Source: Pedobacter ureilyticus
GTDB lineage: Bacteria > Bacteroidota > Bacteroidia > Sphingobacteriales > Sphingobacteriaceae
Length of the DNA stretch: 62,039 bases
Direction of reading: 5' to 3'
Assembly: GCF_005925345.1 (NCBI RefSeq)
Contig: NZ_SSHJ01000025.1
Coordinates: 1-62,039, forward strand
Shown here piece by piece: positions 26,860-34,370 of the stretch; the first letter of the stretch is position 1, and each line of letters opens with the position of its first letter. The translations under genes and the position numbers were made by a program. The notes under the pieces are model-generated. The model was not told the DNA's origin. It worked only from the letters and a program-made list of their open reading frames with translations, and did no database searches.

Positions 26860-26875
26860 TACGAAAAAATTCGTA
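26860..26875. promoter_or_regulatory. BlaI-type operator site 2
   Basis: TACGAA-AAAA-TTCGTA, the same arms as site 1, centred 24 bp downstream and directly after the -7 box. Paired sites with identical arms make an operator assignment likely. Confidence 0.65.
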
Positions 26876-26885
26876 TATGTAACAA

Positions 26886-27263
26886 ATGAGCAATAACAAC
26901 ATCAAACCTACCGAGGGAGAAATGGAAATACTACAAGTGCTTTGGGCCAAAGGCAATTGTACCGTTAGAGAAGTTCACGAAGCTTTAGACAAGAAAGAAT
27001 CGGGCTATACTACTACACTTAAACTCATGCAAATTATGCATGAAAAGGGTTTGGTAGACAGAGATACTAGCTCGAAAACTCACATCTACAGCGCATTGAT
27101 TAACCAAGAAACCACTCAACAACACCTGGTTAAAAAAATGATCGATAATGTATTTAACGGATCGGCGGCGAGGTTGGTCATGCAAGCATTAGGCAACAAA
27201 AGTGCCAGCAAAGAGGAGATAGATTTAATTAAAGCATATCTAGACAAACTTGAAAACAAATAA
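26886..27263 (+). CDS. BlaI/MecI-family transcriptional repressor
   Basis: 125 residues. The winged helix spans about residues 7-75: PTEGEMEILQVLWAKGNCTVREVHEALDKKESGYTTTLKLMQIMHEKGLVDRDTSSKTHIYSA. A C-terminal helical dimerisation part with LVKKMIDNVFNGSAARLVMQAL follows. Family members bind short dyads and are cleaved after signalling from a partner M56 protease. The partner gene starts three bases after the stop. Two matching dyads straddle the promoter, so autorepression is expected. Targets outside this operon are unknown, and there is no beta-lactamase gene nearby. Confidence 0.92.
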   Translation: MSNNNIKPTEGEMEILQVLWAKGNCTVREVHEALDKKESGYTTTLKLMQIMHEKGLVDRDTSSKTHIYSALINQETTQQHLVKKMIDNVFNGSAARLVMQALGNKSASKEEIDLIKAYLDKLENK

Positions 27264-27265
27264 TC

Positions 27266-29188
27266 ATGGAAGCCATCATCAACAACCTTATTAAAGCCAT
27301 TGGGTGGAGCATTTTACACTCTTTATGGCAAGGAGCTATCATTTTTGCCATATTATTTATCGCCTTCTCGGTAAAACCCAAGATGAGTGCCAAGCTAAAA
27401 CACAACTTATCGCTAAGTGCTTTAGTATTGATATTCATTAGCTTCTGCCTAACTTTTGCATCGTTATTTAATTTACCGAGCAAAGCTGCAGTTGGTACGG
27501 CAAGTGTAGCGTTAAATGATGCAGCATTACAGCAATTATATAGTTTTACCCATAGTTGGAGCTTTAAAACAGAAAGTTACTTTCCTTTTATTGTTGCCTT
27601 ATATCTATTAGGTATTAGCTTTCAGTTGGTGGTACTAATTTCTGGTTATATCAAACTTAAAAAGTTAAAGCAATTACATATTTCTGCCATACCTGCCGAG
27701 TGGTTAAGTGTTGCGGAAAAAACTTTGCAAAAACTTGGTATCACTAAAAAAGTACAGTTTTTTCTATCAGAAAAAGTTAACGTTCCATTAGCTGTAGGTT
27801 TTTTAAAACCTGTAGTGCTTTTTCCTGTAGCTCTAGTTGCGCAGCTAGACATGAAACAGGTAGAAGCCATATTAATTCACGAACTATCTCACATCCGTAG
27901 AAATGATTACATCTTAAATTTGATCAAAACTGGCATAGAAACATTATTGTTCTTTAACCCTTTTGTTTGGTTAACTACTAGGTTTATTCATATCGAAAGA
28001 GAGCATGCTTGTGATGATTTAGTGGTAAAGTTTACCAATTCTCCAATTACTTATGCTCATGCACTGTTAAAGTTAGAACTCATTAAAGACAAAACACAAC
28101 CAGCCTTTAGTTTGGCCGCTACGGGCAAAAACCAACATTTGTATCAACGTATTAAAAGAATTACAGACATGAAAACAAATTATATGAATGCTAATCAAAA
28201 AATATTAGCGCTTTGTTTAACCTTAGCCACCGTAGTTTCTTTAGCATGGATTAATCCTACAAAAACAGAACCTACCAAAGCCAAACAGAAAAAAGTAACC
28301 ACAGTAGCTTCAATAATCAGCAACACTACTGCTAAGAAAGATATGTTTTGCTTGCCTGCAGACACCGATACCGTTAAACGAAAAACAAAAAGAGAAATCA
28401 TCATCAGAAATAAAGACGGCCACAAAACAGTTTACAATTCGATTGATGAGATGCCGGATAGCTTAAGGGTTAAATTGGCAGATGTAGAGAAAATGCTCAA
28501 CTCTCCCGAGTGGCAAGAAAAACTAGCTAAAATTCAGTTCGATGGTGAAAAAATGGCAAAGATTTTCGACTCAAAAGAATGGAAAGACAATATGGCGAAG
28601 ATGGAGTTGCATGGAAAAGAACTGGAAAAGAAATTTAACTCGCCAGAGTGGAAAGAGCAAATGGCTAAAATAGAACTCCACTCGAAAGAATTGGAGAAAA
28701 AATTTAATTCTCCAGAATGGAAAGAAAAAATAGCAAAAATAGAATTGAATGGAGAAAATATGGCGAAGATGTTCGAGTCTAAAGAATGGAAAGAAAACAT
28801 AGCCAAAATAGAGTTGAATGGAAAAGAGTTAGCAAAAAAATTCAATTCGCCAGAATGGAAGGAGAAAATGAGTAAAATTGAATTCAACTCTAAAGAGATC
28901 GAAAAGAAGTTTAATTCTCCAGAATGGAAGAAAAAAATGAAAGAGCTCGAGGAATTGCAAAAATCGCCAGAATACAAAGAGCTTCGCGAGAAATATGAAA
29001 AAGATGTAGAAGAGTTGAAAAAGAAAAAAGGAATTTCGAGCGATAAAGCTTTCTTACTGTACGATGGTTTAAACCCCATGCAAATAGCGAGCTTACCTCT
29101 TACTGCAGTTGATGCCATTACAAAAGTATTTGTACATACACCTAAAAACCTTAAAATTAGAAACGTTAGCAGAATTACAGTCTATTAA
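27266..29188 (+). CDS. M56-family (BlaR1-like) membrane metalloprotease with 23-residue tandem repeats
   Basis: 640 residues. Three hydrophobic segments lie before residue 130. The M56 zinc protease motif is His205-Glu-Leu-Ser-His209, with Glu246 in EREHACDD as the likely third ligand, and another membrane helix follows near 310-328. In BlaR1 a penicillin-binding sensor domain follows; here there is none. Instead residues 411-548 are six tandem 23-residue units, each starting [FL]-[NDE]-S-[PK]-E-W-[KQ], with a seventh degenerate unit to about 571 and then a Lys/Glu-rich stretch. It probably inactivates the BlaI repressor when triggered. The signal is unknown, and the repeats are the only candidate sensor or partner-binding part. 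Confidence 0.9.
   Translation: MEAIINNLIKAIGWSILHSLWQGAIIFAILFIAFSVKPKMSAKLKHNLSLSALVLIFISFCLTFASLFNLPSKAAVGTASVALNDAALQQLYSFTHSWSFKTESYFPFIVALYLLGISFQLVVLISGYIKLKKLKQLHISAIPAEWLSVAEKTLQKLGITKKVQFFLSEKVNVPLAVGFLKPVVLFPVALVAQLDMKQVEAILIHELSHIRRNDYILNLIKTGIETLLFFNPFVWLTTRFIHIEREHACDDLVVKFTNSPITYAHALLKLELIKDKTQPAFSLAATGKNQHLYQRIKRITDMKTNYMNANQKILALCLTLATVVSLAWINPTKTEPTKAKQKKVTTVASIISNTTAKKDMFCLPADTDTVKRKTKREIIIRNKDGHKTVYNSIDEMPDSLRVKLADVEKMLNSPEWQEKLAKIQFDGEKMAKIFDSKEWKDNMAKMELHGKELEKKFNSPEWKEQMAKIELHSKELEKKFNSPEWKEKIAKIELNGENMAKMFESKEWKENIAKIELNGKELAKKFNSPEWKEKMSKIEFNSKEIEKKFNSPEWKKKMKELEELQKSPEYKELREKYEKDVEELKKKKGISSDKAFLLYDGLNPMQIASLPLTAVDAITKVFVHTPKNLKIRNVSRITVY
28496..28978 (+). repeat. 69-bp coding tandem repeat, seven units
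   Basis: Six complete 69-base units and one degenerate unit inside the M56 gene, all in frame. Each encodes Ser-Pro/Lys-Glu-Trp at positions 3-6 and a charged helical remainder rich in Lys and Glu. Third-position differences between units show the array is not brand new. Confidence 0.9.
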
Positions 29189-29289
29189 AACTGTAAAATA
29201 AAATTGCGTTAAACAAATGAAACCGAAAGGGCAAGAGTTCTACTCCTGTCCTTTTTTGCTTTTAAAATTAACCACAAAGTACGCAAAGG

Positions 29290-29407
29290 TTTTGCCTCTG
29301 GTTGGTATTATTACCACAATTGTTCGGAAGATATTCGTATTTTTTGCTAAAGTTCTAAAACCATTTTTACCGCTGGTTGGTGTCTTCTCAATAGGCGTTC
29401 GGAAAAT
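29290..29407. repeat. Two diverged relatives of the hairpin repeat
   Basis: 29290-29332 and 29365-29407 both read roughly TTTnCC(T/G)CTGGTTGGT followed, after about 20 bases, by GTTCGGAA. They share the first 20 bases with the array at 29564. A 72-codon frame runs across them but looks repeat-derived. Confidence 0.55.
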
Positions 29408-29527
29408 CGTTACGCCCTATTATTGTTCTTCCTAGTTTACAACTCCGAAAGATATCTTATCATAGGGTTTTTATCCGAACTATTTTTCTATGTTGCAAAA
29501 ATGGAATTAGAAATTCCTCGATAGGAA

Positions 29528-29550
29528 GTTCGACATTACAAATGTCGAAC
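29528..29550. repeat. Palindromic hairpin, also present inverted at 46818
   Basis: GTTCGACATT-ACA-AATGTCGAAC, ten-base perfect stem. The reverse complement, including the adjoining CTnCCTAT, is found at 46818-46846. A smaller GGAATT-AGA-AATTCC hairpin precedes it at 29503-29517. Confidence 0.75.
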
Positions 29551-29563
29551 AGCATGGTTGGTG

Positions 29564-30031
29564 TTTTGCCTCTGGTTGGTGTTACTACCGACCAGTTTAT
29601 CTATAAGTTAAGGTGAATTGGTGATAACACCAACCACAAGCTAATAACTCTAAACAAAAAAGGCCGAACTACTAATATTTTGCCTCTGGTTGGTGTTATC
29701 ACTAACCAGTTTGTCTAAGTAGATTGGTGATAATATCAACAACAAGCTAATTTTATTATTTGACTAGCTTTTGAATATATTTTTAAATTTTGCCGCTGGT
29801 TGGTGTTACTACCGACCAGTTTATCTATAAGTTAAGGTGAATTGGTGATAACACCAACCACAAGCTAATAACTCTAAACAAAAAAACCGAACTGCTAATA
29901 TTTTGCCTTTGGTTGGTGTTTTGCCTCTGGTTGGTGTTATCACCGGCCAGTTTATCTATAAGTTAAGGTGGATTGGCGATAAAACCAACCACAAGCTAAT
30001 AACCCTAAACAAAAAAGCCGAACTACTAATA
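29564..30031. repeat. Tandem array of about 113-bp hairpin-forming units
   Basis: Units at 29564-29677, 29678-29787, 29788-29900 and 29919-30031, with an 18-base stub at 29901-29918. Each starts TTTTGCC(T/G)CTGGTTGGTG. In units 1 and 3 GGTTGGTGTTA pairs with TAACACCAACC about 40 bases on. Units 1 and 3 differ at only a few positions; unit 2 has a different 3' part. Units abut with no unique spacers. The array fills most of the 878-base gap between the convergent M56 and TonB receptor genes. Confidence 0.85.
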
Positions 30032-30048
30032 TTAGCAGTTCGGCTTTT
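30013..30048. terminator. Bidirectional terminator between the M56 and TonB receptor genes
   Basis: Perfect twelve-base stem AAAAGCCGAACT/AGTTCGGCTTTT around a loop that itself contains the palindrome CTAATATTAG. A and T tracts on both sides serve both convergent transcripts. Its left arm is the end of the last array unit. Confidence 0.85.
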
Positions 30049-30066
30049 GAGTATATTACAAAACAA

Positions 30067-32475
30067 TTAATTACTCGATTTCTTGGTATCGTCGTTGTTA
30101 ATGCTGCGTTCGTTCTTTTTAATAGAACCCTCTAGCTTACCGAATTTCCAGTTTAAGCTGCAGAAAACACGCCTAAAATAATTCTCTCTAATGCGTTCTT
30201 GCGTGAAGTTAGCACCTTCTGTGTAGCTCTTGTAAGCTCTAAATTTTTGGAACGGGTTAGCTACCGATGCAGAGAAAGTCAATTTATCTTTGATGATGTC
30301 CTTACTACCACCAAAGCCCAAATAATAGTAGTTGTTTGATTGACCTTGTAACATTACGTCTGGCGCACCGTAGTTGCCCGAGATAGTGGCTTTCCAAGCT
30401 TTTTCAAATTTATAGCTACTATTAAAGCTAGCATAACCGGTTACTCCACTATTTTTTGCCAGCACACCATTAATCATTCCTTCTAACCAAATATAATTTA
30501 AGTTACCACTTAAACTTAAATTCCATTTTGGCGTAATTGGATAATTAAAGTTGATATTGCTGCCCAACAATTTATCCTTACCAATATTTAGTGAGGTTAT
30601 TCTGGTTAAATTTTCTGCTTCGATATACTGAAAAATACGTTGCTGGGTATTGTTTGCAAAATTATAAGTTAAACTTACGTTCAATGAACCTTTCTTAAAG
30701 TTGCTATAAGTTAACTCAAAGTTGTTGCTTAAAACCGCTTCTAAATCTGGGTTACCCACATATTCGAAATTCGGCCTAGAACGATCTACAAAGGGGTTTA
30801 AATCCCAAATACCTGGGCGTTGGATACGCTGTGTAAAACCTAAACTTACACTTTGGCTATTCTTTAAAGTTCTGTTGAAAGATATAGACGGAATTAAATT
30901 AAAATAATCGGTCTTCACTTCTGAGTTAGTACTCTCAAACACGCCAGTAACGTACGTACCTTCTAAACGTGCCCCCGCTTTAAAAGTCCAATCTTTCATT
31001 TTAAGGGTATAAGTATTGTAAATGCCGTAAATATTTTGGTCGTTACTGTACACGTTACTTTGTGTTGGATCTAAAACATAATTGTTAGAGATTTCGTTAA
31101 ATTTCAACGATTGGAAATTACTTTCTCCGCTCCTCAAAATCGCTTTTACTCCTGCCTCAACCGTAATCTTTTCAAAAGGATTGATGTAATCCAATTGAGC
31201 TGTTTGCTCTTTAGATTTGCTGATATTATCCTGTCTGTAATTTGGATCAGAGAAATTTATGAAACGTACATCATTGGTTTGCGGCTCTTCATTATCAAAA
31301 AATTTGTAAGAAAAAGTCAGTAAATGTTCCTTCTTATCTTTAAAACCTTTTTGATAGTTAACGGTATAATCTGTTCCACGCCACTCATAACGTGTTGTAC
31401 TATTCATGTTGTAGGCTATTGCATCATTATCATTTTTGATATCAAAACGTTGCCCTAAATCTTGCTGATTATAACCACCGTAGGGATTAATTTCTGCGGT
31501 TATCAAGTTAAGCGAATCAATCTCATAACTTAACTCGCCACCGCCCCAAGCCCAAAAATTATCTGTCTTTTGATAGCCTAACGAATAAAGACTTGACTGA
31601 GGACCATCGCCCCTACTGTTTCTAATATCCGTAACCTTAACCCCATCTACCCTCCAAACACCTGTACCACCATATAAATTGGCTCCAAAATTACCTTGCT
31701 TAACCGTTAAATTGGCATTAAGCCCTGGGCTAAACGGCTGCTGCATGCGAGCATTGACGTTACCGTTATAACCATTTGCTACCTTTTTTGAGGTAATGAT
31801 ATTGATGATACCCGATAAACCTTCACTTTCGTACTTTGATGGCGGAGTTGTAATTACCTCAATTTTCTGCACCCCATTTGCAGGCATACTTCTCAGATAT
31901 TCTTTTGGATCTCTGGTTAAAACGCCAGATGGTTTTCCGTTAATGAGAATGCGATAATTCCCTGTGCCTTTCAATTTCACGTTATCATCCGCATCTACCG
32001 AAAGTAACGGTACTTTACGCATCATGTCAAGCACGGATAGCACTTTACTCTCTGGATCGGCCTGTGTATCATAAACAATTCGATCTGGTTCTTGCTTAAT
32101 AATCGGTTTGCTCGCTACAATGGCTACCTCATTTAAATCATTACCTTGTGGTTTCATTGCAATTTTGCCCAAGTCAATATCCTTGCTTAGCTGAATGGAA
32201 ATTTGTTTCGACTGATAGCCGATAGAGCCAATAATTAAATGGTATTGTCCGTCTTTAATAGCTGAAAGTGTAAACTTTCCAAGTTCATCAGAAACTACGG
32301 TTTTTATTACTGTTGAATCCTTTTTTAAAGCTATAGTAAAATATTCTCCCGGCTTTTGTGTTAAGCTATCGATAATTAAACCTTTAAGTTGAAATGACTT
32401 TTCTTGTGCCTGCGAATTTAAAGAAGTACAAACGCACAAAACGAAAATTGAAAGAGTTAAGAAGTATCTGCTCAT
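30067..32475 (-). CDS. TonB-dependent receptor, CarboxypepD-reg/beta-barrel family
   Basis: 802 residues. Signal peptide (to about LNSQAQ, residue 23), then a CarboxypepD-regulatory-like domain (about 27-105: FQLKGLIIDSLTQKPGEYFTIAL to IGSIGYQSKQISIQL). A plug-like region follows (IVYDTQADPESKVLSVLDMMRKVPLLSVDADDNVKLKG to EVITTPPSKYESEGLSGIINIIT), then a 22-strand-type barrel (outer-membrane beta-barrel type 3). No SusD partner is adjacent, so it is unlike the SusC at 51241. Substrate unknown. It stands between the M56 gene and recN, where recN would normally follow DUF4835 directly. Confidence 0.88.
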   Translation of the reverse strand: MSRYFLTLSIFVLCVCTSLNSQAQEKSFQLKGLIIDSLTQKPGEYFTIALKKDSTVIKTVVSDELGKFTLSAIKDGQYHLIIGSIGYQSKQISIQLSKDIDLGKIAMKPQGNDLNEVAIVASKPIIKQEPDRIVYDTQADPESKVLSVLDMMRKVPLLSVDADDNVKLKGTGNYRILINGKPSGVLTRDPKEYLRSMPANGVQKIEVITTPPSKYESEGLSGIINIITSKKVANGYNGNVNARMQQPFSPGLNANLTVKQGNFGANLYGGTGVWRVDGVKVTDIRNSRGDGPQSSLYSLGYQKTDNFWAWGGGELSYEIDSLNLITAEINPYGGYNQQDLGQRFDIKNDNDAIAYNMNSTTRYEWRGTDYTVNYQKGFKDKKEHLLTFSYKFFDNEEPQTNDVRFINFSDPNYRQDNISKSKEQTAQLDYINPFEKITVEAGVKAILRSGESNFQSLKFNEISNNYVLDPTQSNVYSNDQNIYGIYNTYTLKMKDWTFKAGARLEGTYVTGVFESTNSEVKTDYFNLIPSISFNRTLKNSQSVSLGFTQRIQRPGIWDLNPFVDRSRPNFEYVGNPDLEAVLSNNFELTYSNFKKGSLNVSLTYNFANNTQQRIFQYIEAENLTRITSLNIGKDKLLGSNINFNYPITPKWNLSLSGNLNYIWLEGMINGVLAKNSGVTGYASFNSSYKFEKAWKATISGNYGAPDVMLQGQSNNYYYLGFGGSKDIIKDKLTFSASVANPFQKFRAYKSYTEGANFTQERIRENYFRRVFCSLNWKFGKLEGSIKKNERSINNDDTKKSSN

Positions 32476-32651
32476 TATAAGTTTGTTTGGTATGCAAATA
32501 AATTTTGCAATTCACACTAACAGACGCAGAAGAAGAAGCAACGTTGCATCAAGTTGAAAATAAATTTGGAAGTTGCTAGCGTTCAACAGCATATTTAATC
32601 TTTTGGCTTTAGTTTTTTTAAACTATCGGTTTTCTTAATTTAGCGGTAGAT

Positions 32652-34304
32652 ATGCTACAAAAACTTTCTATACGCAACTACGCTTTAATTGATACCCTTG
32701 AGATCGATTTTAACAAAGGACTAAATATCATTACTGGAGAAACTGGTGCTGGTAAATCAATCATTTTAGGTGCATTATCGCTAATTTTAGGTCAGCGGGC
32801 AGAAAGCAAATATTTTTTTAACCAAGAAAAAAAGTGTGTAATAGAAGGTAGTTTTCTACTGGCGGATGAACTGTTGAAGCCCTTATTTGAAGGCAATGAC
32901 TTAGATTTCCAGAAAGATACTTTGCTACGAAGGGAAATTTCCATAGATGGCAAATCAAGAGCTTTTGTAAACGATACACCGGTAAATCTAGCTACGTTGA
33001 AACTGATTGGTGAAAACCTAATAGCCATCCACTCGCAACACGCCACCCAAGAAATTAGCAATGCCGATTTTCAATTACTGATTTTAGACGCCCTGGCAAA
33101 TCATCAGCCTTTGCTAAAAAATTACAAGCAAGAATTTAAGCGACTAAAACAGACCGAGCAACAACTTAAAGAGTTACAGCAAAAAACTACCGAAGCCAAA
33201 AACAAACAAGATTACGAGCAATTTTTGTTTAACGAGCTAGAACAAGCGGCATTAAAAAATGGCGAGCAGGAAGAACTAGAGCAAGAATTGGAAAAATTAA
33301 CCCATGCCGAGAGCATTAAACGATCGTTATTGGCGGGTGCAAGTTTAATTAGCGACAGCGAAACTGCCGCCGTAAATTTACTTAAAGAGGCGAGTTCGCA
33401 ATTAAACAGCATTGAAAAGTTTGACCTCACCATTGCCGAACTGAACGAAAGATTAAGATCATCTTTAATTGAACTGAAGGATATTGCTGCAGAAATGAGC
33501 GCAATAGAAGCAAATACGGAGCATAATGCACAACGCTTGGAGTTTATTCAAGAGCGGTTGGATTTGTTTTACTCACTACAACAAAAACACCGGGTAAGTA
33601 ACAACGCTGAATTGTTAGCCATACAAGAACAACTATCAGCAAACCTTCATGCCATTTTAAATAGCGATGAACAGTTGGCAAAGCTTCAAACCGAAATTGA
33701 TGAGCTAAAGCAAAACCTATTTAAACAAGCCGAACAGCTAGATGCCAATAGAAGAAAAGCTATGGCAAAGGTAGAAAAAGAAGTAGGCACCGCTTTAAAG
33801 CAAATGAGCATGCCTAAAGCTACAATCGCTTTTAATTTGGCCAAACAAGCACAGTTAAACAGCAACGGACTTAACGAAGTTCAGCTTTTGTTTACGGCAA
33901 ACGCTGGTCAGCAGGCGGCACCTGTGGGCAAAGTGGCAAGTGGTGGCGAACTTAGCAGGTTAATGTTGGCCGTTAAGGCCTTGCTGGCAAAACACACTTC
34001 CCTGCCTACCCTAATTTTCGACGAAATTGATACAGGCATTTCTGGTGAAACTGCTTTACGTGTAGGCGAGGTTATTGATGCCATAGCTGGTGATATGCAG
34101 ATTTTAGCCATTACACACCTACCTCAAATAGCTGCCAAAGGTATGGCACACTATTTTGTTTACAAGCACGAAAAAGCGGATAAAACTACTACGGGAATTA
34201 AGAAACTGCTACCAGAAGAACGAGTGAACGCCATTGCCGAAATGTTGAGCGGTAAAAATCCGGGGGCATCGGCATTGCAAAATGCGAAGGAGTTGTTGGG
34301 GTAA
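32652..34304 (+). CDS. recN: DNA repair protein RecN
   Basis: 550-residue SMC-like ATPase for double-strand break repair. Walker A GETGAGKS is at residues 29-36, followed by a long coiled-coil middle region (about 155-375). The ABC signature ASGGELSRLMLAVKALL is near 428 and Walker B LIFDEIDTGISGETA near 453, then THLPQIAA. Length is normal. In many Bacteroidetes recN directly follows DUF4835; here about 5.9 kb of other genes separates them. Confidence 0.95.
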   Translation: MLQKLSIRNYALIDTLEIDFNKGLNIITGETGAGKSIILGALSLILGQRAESKYFFNQEKKCVIEGSFLLADELLKPLFEGNDLDFQKDTLLRREISIDGKSRAFVNDTPVNLATLKLIGENLIAIHSQHATQEISNADFQLLILDALANHQPLLKNYKQEFKRLKQTEQQLKELQQKTTEAKNKQDYEQFLFNELEQAALKNGEQEELEQELEKLTHAESIKRSLLAGASLISDSETAAVNLLKEASSQLNSIEKFDLTIAELNERLRSSLIELKDIAAEMSAIEANTEHNAQRLEFIQERLDLFYSLQQKHRVSNNAELLAIQEQLSANLHAILNSDEQLAKLQTEIDELKQNLFKQAEQLDANRRKAMAKVEKEVGTALKQMSMPKATIAFNLAKQAQLNSNGLNEVQLLFTANAGQQAAPVGKVASGGELSRLMLAVKALLAKHTSLPTLIFDEIDTGISGETALRVGEVIDAIAGDMQILAITHLPQIAAKGMAHYFVYKHEKADKTTTGIKKLLPEERVNAIAEMLSGKNPGASALQNAKELLG

Positions 34305-34313
34305 AAAAAAATC

Positions 34314-34328
34314 TACGAAGTTTTCGTA
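34314..34328. promoter_or_regulatory. Third TACGAA/TTCGTA dyad
   Basis: TACGAA-GTT-TTCGTA between recN and the next gene. It has the same arms as the two BlaI-type sites but a three-base centre. It may be a weak recN terminator (A-rich both sides) or an additional repressor site. Confidence 0.3.
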
Positions 34329-34358
34329 AAAAAACCTTTCATAAACTAATATATTAGT

Positions 34359-34366
34359 TAACTTAG
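34359..34366 (+). promoter_or_regulatory. Probable -7 element of the CarboxypepD-domain protein gene
   Basis: TAACTTAG, seven of eight matches to TAnnTTTG, exactly four bases before the ATG at 34371. Confidence 0.4.
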
Positions 34367-34370
34367 TGCT

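Noticed and set aside
26836..26875. Attachment site or invertible promoter suggested by paired dyads
   Set aside because: The dyads are short, in the same region as the promoter of a BlaI-type gene, and no recombinase is present; operator sites explain them better.
28534..29118. 194-codon frame on the minus strand opposite the M56 gene
   Set aside because: It is a mirror of the 69-bp coding repeat; a tandem repeat that is a multiple of three keeps antisense frames open. The plus-strand gene has clear protease motifs.
29217..29435. 72-codon open frame with an internal PLVG...VRKI duplication
   Set aside because: It runs across two diverged DNA repeats of the neighbouring array; the internal duplication follows the DNA repeat. 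No promoter box and no signal of selection.
29564..30031. Possible CRISPR array
   Set aside because: Units are about 113 bp, abut each other, are internally palindromic and have no unique spacers; no cas genes in the window.
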